Shown here piece by piece: positions 19,407 through 28,049 of a stretch of DNA of 64,000 bases. Origin of the DNA: Corynebacterium glyciniphilum AJ 3170 (GTDB taxonomy: Bacteria; Actinomycetota; Actinomycetes; Mycobacteriales; Mycobacteriaceae); NCBI RefSeq assembly GCF_000626675.1, contig NZ_CP006842.1:682001-746000 (forward strand). The letters run 5' to 3'. The first letter of the stretch is position 1. Each line of letters begins with the position of its first letter. The notes beneath the pieces were generated by a model that ran no database searches, was not told where the DNA came from, and was given only the letters and a program-made list of their open reading frames with translations. The position numbers were made by a program, and so were the translations under genes.

Positions 19407-20078
19407 ATGACACAGCAGACTTCACCGACACCGCCGAAGGTCGGACGTCCGGACGGACTGGCTCCGTCGTCCAAGAACGCGCCCGAGAATGTCCGTGACG
19501 GCGTCCGTGCCTGGTACCTCGTCGGAGCAGTGCAGGCGCTGACGGCCGTCCTGCAGCTGGTGATGAACCTGCAGGACCCGCGCGCGCTGACGAGCCAGGT
19601 GCGCGAGCAGATGAACTCTGTCTCGTTACCTGACGGAGTTTCCGAGGACACCCTGGTGACCGGCACGGCGATCCTGAACCTCCTGTTCAATCTCGTGGCG
19701 GTGGCTCTGTGCATGTACCTGACGCGACGGGTCTCCCGGGGCGGCGTGCGGAGTCGCCTCTTCCTGTGCGTCGGGTCGGTCTACCTGGCGCTCATGGCGC
19801 TGCTGCAGGTGTTCTCCAGCCCACCGGATGCCGGTGCCACTCCATTGGTTCTGCTGGTCGGTGCGGGCACGATCATCTCCGGAGTCATCGCCGTGGTCGG
19901 TATCTGGCTGATCACCCGGCCAGACAACGCCGACTGGTTCGGTCTTCCGGACAAGGCCGAGATCGAGGCCTACGCCGAGAAGATGGCGAAGCGTAGTGAA
20001 GAACTCGACAAGGAACGCGCCGAGAAGAAGAAGCGCAAGGCCCGTGAGGCCGAGGAGAAAAAGAACAGGGGACGTTGA
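19407..20078 (+). CDS. Membrane protein of the heme cluster with charged C-terminal coil
   Basis: About 223 residues with four predicted membrane segments (roughly residues 32-52, 85-107, 115-135, 142-165). A cytoplasmic tail of about 50 residues is rich in Lys/Glu (EAYAEKMAKRSEELDKERA, ending EKKNRGR) and probably forms a coiled coil. ATG 19407 follows TAAGCT by 10 nt; a TTG at 19386 is in frame but less likely. It sits between hemB and another membrane protein with a 3-bp gap, so it is probably co-transcribed. No known family function. Confidence 0.75.
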   Translation: MTQQTSPTPPKVGRPDGLAPSSKNAPENVRDGVRAWYLVGAVQALTAVLQLVMNLQDPRALTSQVREQMNSVSLPDGVSEDTLVTGTAILNLLFNLVAVALCMYLTRRVSRGGVRSRLFLCVGSVYLALMALLQVFSSPPDAGATPLVLLVGAGTIISGVIAVVGIWLITRPDNADWFGLPDKAEIEAYAEKMAKRSEELDKERAEKKKRKAREAEEKKNRGR

Positions 20079-20081
20079 GCC

Positions 20082-20582
20082 GTGCCCACCATGTTCCCGG
20101 TCTCCCACAACTCCGATCCCGGAGACCGTAACCGTGCGATCAGGTACTGGAAGCCCGGGGACGGGACACCCGGGGTGGTGAAGACAGCGGTGGTGCTGTT
20201 CCTCATCGCGGCCATTGGTCTGTTGGCCAGTGGCGCGATGATGTGGACGGCCCACCGTCCGGTCGTTGAAGATGCTGACCACATGGCCTATATCGAGACG
20301 CTGTCCTCGAATATGAGGTGGGTGGGTTCGGTACAGGTCATCGCGGCCGTGGTGATCGCCCTGCTGATTCCCGGTCTGGTGCGCGGCAACGGCCGTCGGC
20401 GCCGTTGGCTGATGATCGCGACGGCGGTCGTGATGGGCTTCACCCTCGTCGGCTGGGTCTTCAACGTCGGGGGGCTGGAGCAGCCGCTGCTGGCACTGGC
20501 CATGGCGCTTGGTGCGCTGGCGATGTACCGCCCTGCTGTACGGACGTTCTTCGGGGAGACCCCCTCAGAGCTGGAGGGCTGA
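20082..20582 (+). CDS. Small four-helix membrane protein of the heme cluster
   Basis: 166 residues, GTG start 20082, with four hydrophobic segments (about residues 28-51, 75-95, 104-124, 132-152). Only 3 bp separate it from the preceding gene and from the P-type-ATPase-like gene after it, so the three form one translational unit. I do not recognise a family function. The constant linkage suggests it may work with the ATPase-like protein. Confidence 0.75.
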   Translation: MPTMFPVSHNSDPGDRNRAIRYWKPGDGTPGVVKTAVVLFLIAAIGLLASGAMMWTAHRPVVEDADHMAYIETLSSNMRWVGSVQVIAAVVIALLIPGLVRGNGRRRRWLMIATAVVMGFTLVGWVFNVGGLEQPLLALAMALGALAMYRPAVRTFFGETPSELEG

Positions 20583-20585
20583 CCT

Positions 20586-23360
20586 GTGGAAGCATCGGGA
20601 CGCACGGCACCGGGCCCGGGAGAACACAAAGCGGCCGTCGTACCGGAGGACCCCACGCACGGCGTCGGAGAAGAAGAACCCTCGGATGCGGTGACCCGCG
20701 CTATCGCTGATGCTCGTCGGGCCGCCCGCGCTGCGGGGCTCACTGCTGATGATGATGACTCCGACGACGGGCCCGAGCAGAGGGGGAGGGGTGGAGCCCG
20801 CCTGACATCCTTCACCTTCCACCTGGGCGACCTGGGCTCGGCGGCACATGCCGGCAAAGTTGAGGCGGCACTCAACCTCCTCCCCGGAGTGCAGGCGCGC
20901 GTGGTGTACTCCACGTCCATGGCATGGGTGACCGCGCCGGAGTCCCTCCAGCCGGATGTCCTCCGTGACGTCATGACCGATGCCGGGGTCGATTCCTGGT
21001 TGACCGTGGCCTCGTTGCGACGACGGGCCGAACGGCTCGCTCGTGCACGTCCGACCAGTGTCAACGCGCACCTGCACCGCGAGAACCGCGACCGGACTCC
21101 TCGCTCCGGTGGTTCCTTCCACCAGCTCGGCCAGCGACGTCGGCGTCAGACCGGCGGTACTGAGGTGCTGTACACCGCGCGCAACCTGATTACGGGGGCA
21201 CGCCTGCTCGTCGCGGTGCTGTTCGGCCTTCCGGTTGTTGTCCTGCAACTCTTCCCCGAGTGGCAGTTCGACTACTGGCAGTGGATCTGTCTGGCCATGT
21301 CCACACCCGTCGTGCTGTGGTGTGCCTGGCCGTTCCACCGGGCGATGCTCGGCGGACTGCGACGGGGGATGCCGGCCCTCGACGCCGCTTCTTCAGCGGC
21401 GATCCTGTTGGCCTACCTCTATTCCATGGCAGAGCTGCTCACCAGTTCGACCGGTGACCTCGGGTGGCGTTCCGGCAACATCCTCATCTCCTGGGGGTAC
21501 CAGACCGATGCGGTGTTCTTCGACGTCGCCTGCGGCTGCACCATTCTCCTGTTGTTCGGGCGACTGGCGTCCCGACGGACCCGCCTGCGATCACTCCTGG
21601 CGCTGAACATGTTGTCCGTCGAACGGGCCGGTGACGTCACTGTGGTGCGCAAGTCGCGGTACGGAAAGCCTGTAAAGCAGATGATCCCGTCGACGGAGGT
21701 CCGGGTCGGGGACGACGTGATCGTCGGCGTCGGAAGCGTGATCCCCTGTGACGGTGAGGTTGTCGGCGGCCGGTCGACCGTCGAGGCAGGGCCCTTCACC
21801 GGTGGGCGGGGAGAAACCGCTGTCGAAGTGGGCGCCAGCGTGTATGCGGGATCCCGGAACACCGGTGGACAGCTGAAGGTCCGGGTGAACAGGACGGGAT
21901 CGCGGACCAGGATCGCTGCAGTGCGACGCTGGATCGCGGCCGCCGAACGTGAGGAGAACCGACTGGAGCAACTGGCGACCCGCACCGCGTCACTGCTGGT
22001 GCCGTGGGCGGTGGCCATTGCGGCCATTGCAGCGGTGGGCTGGTTGACCATCGCGGAAAGTGTCACCGCGGCAGTCGCCACGGCTCTCACCGTCCTGGTT
22101 TCTGTCGCTCCCGTGGCCCTTGCCCTGTCCACCACGCTCGCCCTCCGCCTCGGTCTGGCTCGCGCCGCCTCGAGCGGGATGCTGTTGCGTGACACCGGTA
22201 CCGTCCACCGTCTCGCGGCGGTCGACACCATCATCTTCAACCGTGCCGGGACGTTGACGACCGGCCCGATGAACGTGGTCGGGGTCACCGCTGCCAAGGG
22301 AGAGGTCGCCGAACTGGTGCTCCGGGTGGCGGGTGCACTGAGTCTCGAGAGCCCGCACGGCGTGTCGCGGGCGATTGTCCGGGCGGACCGCGAGTCCCGC
22401 GACAGTGGTGCCGGAGGAGACAAAGTCCCGCACTGGCTGGAGGCCGGCCCGGTCGAAGTCGACCCCAGGGGCGTCTTCACCGCCACGGTCGATCTCCCTG
22501 TCACTGATCCGGGGACCGGGGAGCAGACGGTCCGGCCTGTCCAGGCAGAACTGTGGCGCCCCCGTGATCTCTCGGAACTCGGCGACCCGACCCTGGCCAA
22601 CGCTGTCCTCAGCGGTGGGGCTCCTCTCGTCGTCAGCTGGAGGGGGAAGGCACGGGGCGTCATCAATGTCGCGGACAGCATCAAACCCGATGCGGAGTCC
22701 TCCGTGCACTGGCTGGAGGACGCCGGTGTGGAAACGTACATGCTCTCGCGGGACACTTATCCCGTCGCACGTCGCATGGCGGACTCGATCGGGATCTCCA
22801 AGGTGCTCGCCGGCATCATCCCCGCGCGGAAGGCGGCGACCGTGCGTAGCGTGCATGCCCAGGGGGCCACCGTCGCGATGGTCGGCGACCAGGACGTCCT
22901 GGACTGCCTTGATGTCGCTGACGTCGGAATTCTGATGGGGTCGGCGGACAGGCTGGATAATCTGGGCGGTGACCACGGCCAGGCGAGGGGGCTCGATTCC
23001 GCCGCCAGCGATGTCGTGATCATCAGGGAAGATGTTGCTGTCGTGGCGGAATCAGTGAATCTCGCCCGCCATGTTCGCGCCACGGTCGACTGGAACCTCT
23101 GGCTTGCCTGGGGATACAACATCATTGCCCTCGTCCTCGCCGTGTCGGGGTTCCTCAATCCACTCCTGGCGACCGCTCTGATGCTGGGGTCGTCTCTGCT
23201 GATCGAATGGCGGTCCGCACGCATCAGTCACCGTGACTACAGCATCGGTGATCCCCTCGGACGTGAGGGAGCCGATGTCTCCGGGAGCCGGTCTGATACC
23301 CGGCTCGGGAGACTGCGTGCCTGGGCCGGTGAGAACCTCAGTCCCTGGCAGTCGCGGTGA
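20586..23360 (+). CDS. P-type-ATPase-like protein lacking all catalytic motifs (pseudoenzyme)
   Basis: An intact 924-residue frame with the layout of heavy-metal P1B ATPases: charged N-terminus, HMA-like domain (about 72-145), membrane helices, actuator, phosphorylation/nucleotide domain and two last helices. Key residues are gone. The HMA CxxC is replaced (LGDLGSAAH). The actuator TGE reads T405-G406-G407. The membrane CPC reads A508-P509-V510. The phosphorylation motif DKTGT reads N552-R-A-G-T, losing the essential Asp. HP reads HG (SPHGVSRAI). GDGxND reads G767-D-Q-D-V-L. The frame has normal codon use and no stop or frameshift, so it appears maintained. It cannot run a normal E1-E2 cycle; a structural, binding or regulatory role tied to heme synthesis is inference. 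Confidence 0.85.
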   Translation: MEASGRTAPGPGEHKAAVVPEDPTHGVGEEEPSDAVTRAIADARRAARAAGLTADDDDSDDGPEQRGRGGARLTSFTFHLGDLGSAAHAGKVEAALNLLPGVQARVVYSTSMAWVTAPESLQPDVLRDVMTDAGVDSWLTVASLRRRAERLARARPTSVNAHLHRENRDRTPRSGGSFHQLGQRRRRQTGGTEVLYTARNLITGARLLVAVLFGLPVVVLQLFPEWQFDYWQWICLAMSTPVVLWCAWPFHRAMLGGLRRGMPALDAASSAAILLAYLYSMAELLTSSTGDLGWRSGNILISWGYQTDAVFFDVACGCTILLLFGRLASRRTRLRSLLALNMLSVERAGDVTVVRKSRYGKPVKQMIPSTEVRVGDDVIVGVGSVIPCDGEVVGGRSTVEAGPFTGGRGETAVEVGASVYAGSRNTGGQLKVRVNRTGSRTRIAAVRRWIAAAEREENRLEQLATRTASLLVPWAVAIAAIAAVGWLTIAESVTAAVATALTVLVSVAPVALALSTTLALRLGLARAASSGMLLRDTGTVHRLAAVDTIIFNRAGTLTTGPMNVVGVTAAKGEVAELVLRVAGALSLESPHGVSRAIVRADRESRDSGAGGDKVPHWLEAGPVEVDPRGVFTATVDLPVTDPGTGEQTVRPVQAELWRPRDLSELGDPTLANAVLSGGAPLVVSWRGKARGVINVADSIKPDAESSVHWLEDAGVETYMLSRDTYPVARRMADSIGISKVLAGIIPARKAATVRSVHAQGATVAMVGDQDVLDCLDVADVGILMGSADRLDNLGGDHGQARGLDSAASDVVIIREDVAVVAESVNLARHVRATVDWNLWLAWGYNIIALVLAVSGFLNPLLATALMLGSSLLIEWRSARISHRDYSIGDPLGREGADVSGSRSDTRLGRLRAWAGENLSPWQSR

Positions 23361-23534
23361 GACCGTGAAACCGGTGCCGTCAGGAGTCAGTTGGCACTGA
23401 ATCGGGCCGGGACGAACGCTCCGGGTACGCCCCCCGACCATCACTGCTGAAGCAGCCGTTCACCCGGGCACCTGCTCCTGCAGGCCGGTCATTATGCTGG
23501 GGGCAGTTGGATAAGCGATCTGAAGGAGTGGCAG

Positions 23535-24833
23535 ATGAGTGGACGGACGAACAGCTCGGCGGCGATGGACCGGGCGAGGGGGGTCACGCCCGGCGGGGTG
23601 AACTCGCCTGTACGCGCATTCGGCTCGGTCGGGGGGACTGCACCGTTCATTGCCTCTGCGGCGGGGTCGAGGCTCACCGACATCGACGGAAACGACTATG
23701 TCGACCTGATCTGTTCCTGGGGGCCGATGCTCCACGGCAACGCCCATCCCGCAGTGGTCGAGGCAGTCTGTGAGGCGGCCGGAAAGGGACTGTCCTTCGG
23801 TGCGCCGACCCTTGCCGAGACGGAGTTGGCACAGGAGATCATCGACCGCACCAGCGTGGAACGGGTGCGGTTGGTGAACTCCGGTACAGAAGCAACGATG
23901 TCAGCGGTCCGACTCGCCCGCGGGTTCACCGGCAGGGACAAGATCCTGAAGTTCAACGGGTGTTACCACGGGCACGTGGACTCTCTGTTGGTTGCCGCGG
24001 GGTCCGGTGTCGCGACGCTGGGGCTGCCCGATTCGCCGGGGATCACCGCGTCTGCCGCTGCTGAAACGATCGTCGTGGACTACAACGACCTTGACGCTGT
24101 CCGCGCCGCGTTCGCTGACAACCCCGGTCAGATCGCCGCGGTCATCGCAGAGGCGAGTGCGGGCAACATGGGCACGGTGCACCCGCAGGACGGGTTCAAC
24201 GCCGCCGTGAAGGAGATCGCCCACGCTGACGGTGCGCTGCTGATCCTCGACGAGGTCATGACCGGTTTCCGCACCTCACGTTCCGGATGGTTCGGGGTGG
24301 ACGGTGTCGCCGGTGACCTGACGACGTTCGGCAAGGTCGTGTCCGGCGGGATGCCGGCCGCTGCCTTCGGTGGGCGGGCCGAGATCATGGATATGCTCGC
24401 GCCGGAAGGGCCGGTCTACCAGGCGGGGACACTGTCGGGAAATCCGGTCGCGACGGCGTCGGGACTGGCGTCGCTGCGTCTGGCGGACGAGTCAACCTAC
24501 ACCACGTTGCAGAGCAATGCCGACCGGCTGTCTTCGCTGATCAGTGAGGCATTGTCGCGGGAAGGCGTGGCACATCACATGCAGCGGGCCACCACGATGC
24601 TGTCGATCCGGTTCGCCGAAGGTCAGGGACACAACTTCGCTGAGATGCAGGCGGCGGATACATTCCGCTATGCACCGTTCTTCCACGCCCTGCTGGATAA
24701 CGGGGTGTTCGCACCGCCGAGCGTCTTCGAGACCTGGTTCGTGTCGACTGCCTTGACCGATGATGACTTCGGGCGCATCGAGACGGCTCTGGCTGCGGCC
24801 GCGAAGGCGGCTGCAGCGGCGACGGCAGTGTAG
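23535..24833 (+). CDS. hemL: Glutamate-1-semialdehyde 2,1-aminomutase
   Basis: PLP/PMP enzyme converting glutamate-1-semialdehyde to 5-aminolevulinate, the step between HemA and HemB (432 residues). N-terminal [51 protein letters not shown], the [12 protein letters not shown]sp, and the PLP Lys267 in [21 protein letters not shown] 23535 has GAAGGAG upstream. It is separated from the ATPase-like gene by 174 bp; hemE and hemY, often placed here in corynebacteria, are absent. Confidence 0.96.
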   Translation: MSGRTNSSAAMDRARGVTPGGVNSPVRAFGSVGGTAPFIASAAGSRLTDIDGNDYVDLICSWGPMLHGNAHPAVVEAVCEAAGKGLSFGAPTLAETELAQEIIDRTSVERVRLVNSGTEATMSAVRLARGFTGRDKILKFNGCYHGHVDSLLVAAGSGVATLGLPDSPGITASAAAETIVVDYNDLDAVRAAFADNPGQIAAVIAEASAGNMGTVHPQDGFNAAVKEIAHADGALLILDEVMTGFRTSRSGWFGVDGVAGDLTTFGKVVSGGMPAAAFGGRAEIMDMLAPEGPVYQAGTLSGNPVATASGLASLRLADESTYTTLQSNADRLSSLISEALSREGVAHHMQRATTMLSIRFAEGQGHNFAEMQAADTFRYAPFFHALLDNGVFAPPSVFETWFVSTALTDDDFGRIETALAAAAKAAAAATAV

Positions 24834-24857
24834 GCAGGGCAGCCAGCCTCCCAGCGC

Positions 24858-25898
24858 CTAGGAGGAGAGCGCTTCCTGGATCATCGGAACATAGCGCTCC
24901 AGAGTCCAGGGGACGGTGAGAGGGTTGATCATCGACGACGCCGTCACGAAGGACTGGTCGGTGGGGGCGACCTCGGCACCGTCGCGTATTGCGGTGACGT
25001 TGCCGTAGACCGGGTTGTCGTGCATCTCCCGACGGTTCGCGTCGTCGGAGTAGAAGGTGAAGATCAGGTCGACGTCATTGAGTCGGTCTGCGTCCTCGAG
25101 GCTGAACTGGGCGGAATCGGTGCCGACGACCTCGTCGTCTTTCATCTCCTCCACGACGGGCGCTGTCTGCAGGCCCAGGTTGGCGACCATCGCCGCACGT
25201 TGCTCGGTGGGGAGGAACACGCCCATGTTCTGGGCGGGTCCCTGATTGTAGATGAACGCGAAATCATGGTCGGCGAAGTCAGGGTGTTCATCACGGACAG
25301 CGGCGAAATCGTCCTCGATGCCGTTGATGAGATCCTCGGCGCGGTCAGGTTCGCCGAGCGCGGTGGCGATGGTGGTGATCTGGTCTTCCCAGTCGATGGT
25401 CCAGGGGTGTTCGGGGTACGCGACGGTGGGGGCGACCTCGCTGATCTGGTCATACTGGTCCTGGGTCAGGCCGGACCACGGGGCCAGGACCAGGTCGGGG
25501 TCCAGCGCCGCGATTTCCTCGGCGCTGACCTCCTCGCCTCCGGTGATGAGTTCGGGGAGCTCCCCGCCCTCCTCCTCGACTGCTTCACGGACCCAGGGGA
25601 GCTGGCCCGAATCATCGGCTCCCCACTCGTAACTCTCGGTGCCGACCGGGGTGACCCCGAGTGCGATGGCAGTTTCAGCGGATCCCTGCCCCAAGGTGAC
25701 GACGCGTTCGGGTTTCGAGGTGATCTCGGCCTCGCCGAGTGCGTGGGTGATGGTCGTCGGCGTGAAGTCGTCGTCCTGGTTGTCCTGGGCGGTGGTGTCC
25801 GAACTGGAGGAACAGGCGACGAGGAGTGTGGCGGTGAGGCAGGATGCTGCAACGGCGGCCAGTGTACGGTTCTCCGGGCGTCGGAGGATGAAAGTCAT
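24858..25898 (-). CDS. Iron-siderophore/heme-type ABC transporter substrate-binding lipoprotein
   Basis: 346 residues. Signal peptide with lipobox LLVAC and lipidated Cys29, followed by a Ser/Asp linker and a class III periplasmic-binding (FepB/FecB, TroA-like) fold: PERVVTLGQGSAETAIALGVTPVG, AALDPDLVLAPWSGLTQDQYDQI, and ADRLNDVDLIFTFYSDD. Such proteins deliver Fe3+-siderophore or heme to an ABC permease, but no permease or ATPase gene is adjacent. ATG 25898 lies 6 nt after a TAGCCT box (reverse strand, 25905-25910), and a DtxR-like palindrome overlaps that box, suggesting iron repression. It converges on hemL with a 24-bp gap. Confidence 0.88.
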   Translation of the reverse strand: MTFILRRPENRTLAAVAASCLTATLLVACSSSSDTTAQDNQDDDFTPTTITHALGEAEITSKPERVVTLGQGSAETAIALGVTPVGTESYEWGADDSGQLPWVREAVEEEGGELPELITGGEEVSAEEIAALDPDLVLAPWSGLTQDQYDQISEVAPTVAYPEHPWTIDWEDQITTIATALGEPDRAEDLINGIEDDFAAVRDEHPDFADHDFAFIYNQGPAQNMGVFLPTEQRAAMVANLGLQTAPVVEEMKDDEVVGTDSAQFSLEDADRLNDVDLIFTFYSDDANRREMHDNPVYGNVTAIRDGAEVAPTDQSFVTASSMINPLTVPWTLERYVPMIQEALSS

Positions 25899-25902
25899 GA
25901 GG

Positions 25903-25921
25903 GTAGGCTAGCATAGCTGCT
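25903..25921. promoter_or_regulatory. Candidate DtxR iron box overlapping the -10 of the binding-lipoprotein gene
   Basis: The 19-bp sequence GTAGGCTAGCATAGCTGCT keeps 11 of 19 positions of the DtxR consensus TTAGGTTAGSCTAACCTAA, including the core TAGG-TAGC-TA. It covers the TAGCCT -10 box of the reverse-strand gene. Position and target (iron-type lipoprotein) fit repression by iron-loaded DtxR; the match itself is only moderate. Confidence 0.45.
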
Positions 25922-26004
25922 AATGGTGACTGGCGTTCACCTCATCGTGGGCGGGGAGTCGTTCACTTATGAGCTGAGCACCATGCCAGGTAGTGTCAGA
26001 CACC

Positions 26005-26610
26005 ATGACAACGATCGTCCACCTCGTCCGGCACGGGGAGGTTCACAACCCCGACCGCATCCTCTACGGTCGCCTGCCCGACTGGCACCTCAGCGTCCGC
26101 GGCCGTCAGATGGCAGCCGCGATTGCCGCTGACCTGTCCGATCATGACGTCACCTACGTCGTCTCCTCACCGCTGGAGCGTGCCCGCGAAACTGTGGCAC
26201 CGCTGGCGGAGGCGCTCGGAGTCGCCCCGCAGGTGGACGATGACCTCCTTGAGGCGGGGAACGATCTGGAAGGGCTGCACATCAAGGGCGTGCGTTCAGC
26301 TCTGTGGAACCCGAAGCGGTGGCCGATGCTGACGAACCCCACCGTCCCGAGCTGGGGCGAGCCGTACACCGAGATTCTCGACCGCATGTGGCGTGCGGTC
26401 GACCGTGCCCGCCGGGGGGCTGAGGGTGGTGAAGCGGTGTGTGTGACCCATCAGCTTCCCATCGTCTGCGTTCAGCGGGACGTCCAGGGGCTGCCGCTGA
26501 GACACAACCCGGCTGCGCGTCGGTGCGAACTCGCGTCGGTGACCTCCCTGGTCTTCGAGGGCAACGACCTCGTCGACATGGTCTATTCGGAGCCTGCACA
26601 GGAGATCTGA
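26005..26610 (+). CDS. Histidine phosphatase family protein (Rv0525-like)
   Basis: 201 residues of the phosphoglycerate-mutase-like superfamily. N-terminal catalytic motif VHLVRHGEVHNPDRILYGRLPDWHLS, VVSSPLERARETVAP, a catalytic-acid region, and second His in VCVTHQLPIVCV. Substrate is unknown; it is distinct from gpmA at 5468. ATG 26005 has TAGTGT (25991-25996) 8 nt upstream, a leaderless pattern. It leads the cytochrome c maturation genes, four bp before the thioredoxin-like gene, as in mycobacteria. Confidence 0.88.
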   Translation: MTTIVHLVRHGEVHNPDRILYGRLPDWHLSVRGRQMAAAIAADLSDHDVTYVVSSPLERARETVAPLAEALGVAPQVDDDLLEAGNDLEGLHIKGVRSALWNPKRWPMLTNPTVPSWGEPYTEILDRMWRAVDRARRGAEGGEAVCVTHQLPIVCVQRDVQGLPLRHNPAARRCELASVTSLVFEGNDLVDMVYSEPAQEI

Positions 26611-26614
26611 TTCC

Positions 26615-27235
26615 GTGATGAACGTGAAACAGCAGGGACGACGGGTGACTGCCGTTGTGATCGCCGCGTCGTTGGCATTGGCCGTGTCCGCCTGTGGCGA
26701 GGACAACACGGCTGGGACAGATGCCGTGGCGAGTGGCGGTACCTTCGAATTCGTCTCCCCGGGCGGCCAGACGGAGATCACCTACGACGAAGGCGACCGC
26801 GAACCGGTGGGCGACCTCCAGGGTGAATCACTGATGGAGCCGGAGGAGATGATCACCCTCGAGGACTACAAGGACCAGGTGGTCGTCCTGAATTCCTGGG
26901 GACAGTGGTGCGGCCCGTGCCGTAGCGAAGCTGACGATCTGCAGCGGGTCCAGGAGAAGTTCGAGGACGACGGCCGTGGAACCATCCTCGGCATCAATGT
27001 GCGTGACTCCGTGGCGGACAAGGCCCGCGACTTCGTCACGGACAACGGGATCACGTACCCCTCCATCTACGACCCGCCGTTCAAGTCCGCGCTCGCGCTG
27101 GGTGGCTTGCCGGCGTCGGTCATCCCGACGACCATCGTGCTGGACAAACAGCACCGTCCTGCGAAGGTCTTCCTCCGCGAGATCAACGACGACGAGCTGT
27201 GGGCGGCCGTTGAGCCGTTGCTGAACGATGAGTGA
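26615..27235 (+). CDS. TlpA/ResA-like thioredoxin lipoprotein for cytochrome c maturation
   Basis: 206 residues with a lipoprotein signal (VSAC, Cys27) and an extracytoplasmic thioredoxin domain: VVLNSWGQWCGPCRSEADDL carries the redox pair Cys99/Cys102, and GLPASVIPTTIVLDK carries the cis-Pro. It probably keeps apocytochrome c heme-binding cysteines reduced, receiving electrons from the CcdA-like protein encoded next. AGGAG at 26600-26604 favours GTG 26615; ATG 26618 differs by one residue. The 3' end overlaps ccdA by 8 bp. Confidence 0.9.
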   Translation: MMNVKQQGRRVTAVVIAASLALAVSACGEDNTAGTDAVASGGTFEFVSPGGQTEITYDEGDREPVGDLQGESLMEPEEMITLEDYKDQVVVLNSWGQWCGPCRSEADDLQRVQEKFEDDGRGTILGINVRDSVADKARDFVTDNGITYPSIYDPPFKSALALGGLPASVIPTTIVLDKQHRPAKVFLREINDDELWAAVEPLLNDE

Positions 27236-28016
27236 TCTCGGAACCGCGTTCTCCGAGGCGGTGACCACCGGCCCGATTCTGCTGGCCCTGGCGGCCGCCG
27301 CGGTCGCGGGTCTGGTCTCTTTCGCCTCGCCCTGTGTGATTCCGCTGGTTCCGGGCTATGTCTCCTATCTCGCGGGAGTCGTCGGTGCGGATACCGAGTA
27401 CACCAGGGAAGGCACGGTGGTGACCGGTCGCCGGGGGCGGGCCGGTGGCGCGGCTCTGCTGTTCGTGGCCGGTTTCACCGTGGTCTTCGTCCTCGCCACC
27501 GCGACTGTTTTCGGTGCGATCAGTGCATTGATGATCAACCAGGAAACACTCATGCGCGTCGGTGGTGTGGTGACGATCATCATGGGCATCGTGTTCATGG
27601 GGTTCATCCGCCCGTTGCAGAACGACACCCGCATGGCGCCGAAGCGGTGGTCCACCCTCGCCGGTGCACCACTGCTCGGGGGGGTGTTCGCCCTGGGCTG
27701 GACACCCTGCCTGGGCCCGACCCTCGCCGCGATCATCTCCGTGTCCGCCGGCACGGAAGGTATGACCGCCGCGCGCGGTGTCATTCTCATCATTTCCTAC
27801 TGCCTGGGCCTGGGACTACCGTTCATACTTGTTGCCCTGGGCTCTGCCAAAGCGCTCCGGGGAGTCGGCTGGCTGCGGAAACACTCCCGCACTATCCAGC
27901 TCATCGGCGGTGCGCTGCTGATCATCGTCGGCATTCTGCTGGTCTCCGGCCAGTGGGCCCTGTTCGTCGACTGGATCCGTCAGGGTCTGGTCTCCGACAC
28001 CACGCTGCCGATCTAG
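27228..28016 (+). CDS. ccdA: CcdA-type transmembrane thiol-disulfide electron carrier
   Basis: 262 residues with six membrane segments and the two family cysteines, in SFASPCVIPLVPGYVSYL and LGWTPCLGPTLAAI. It moves reducing equivalents from cytoplasmic thioredoxin to the extracytoplasmic TlpA-like protein (Rv0527/CcsA of mycobacteria). ATG 27228 overlaps the end of the TlpA-like gene (ATGAGTGA), a translational-coupling arrangement. resB follows 33 bp later. Confidence 0.93.
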   Translation: MSDLGTAFSEAVTTGPILLALAAAAVAGLVSFASPCVIPLVPGYVSYLAGVVGADTEYTREGTVVTGRRGRAGGAALLFVAGFTVVFVLATATVFGAISALMINQETLMRVGGVVTIIMGIVFMGFIRPLQNDTRMAPKRWSTLAGAPLLGGVFALGWTPCLGPTLAAIISVSAGTEGMTAARGVILIISYCLGLGLPFILVALGSAKALRGVGWLRKHSRTIQLIGGALLIIVGILLVSGQWALFVDWIRQGLVSDTTLPI

Positions 28017-28049
28017 GCTTCAACCGAGTTCCTCTCCCGAAAGGTTTCC

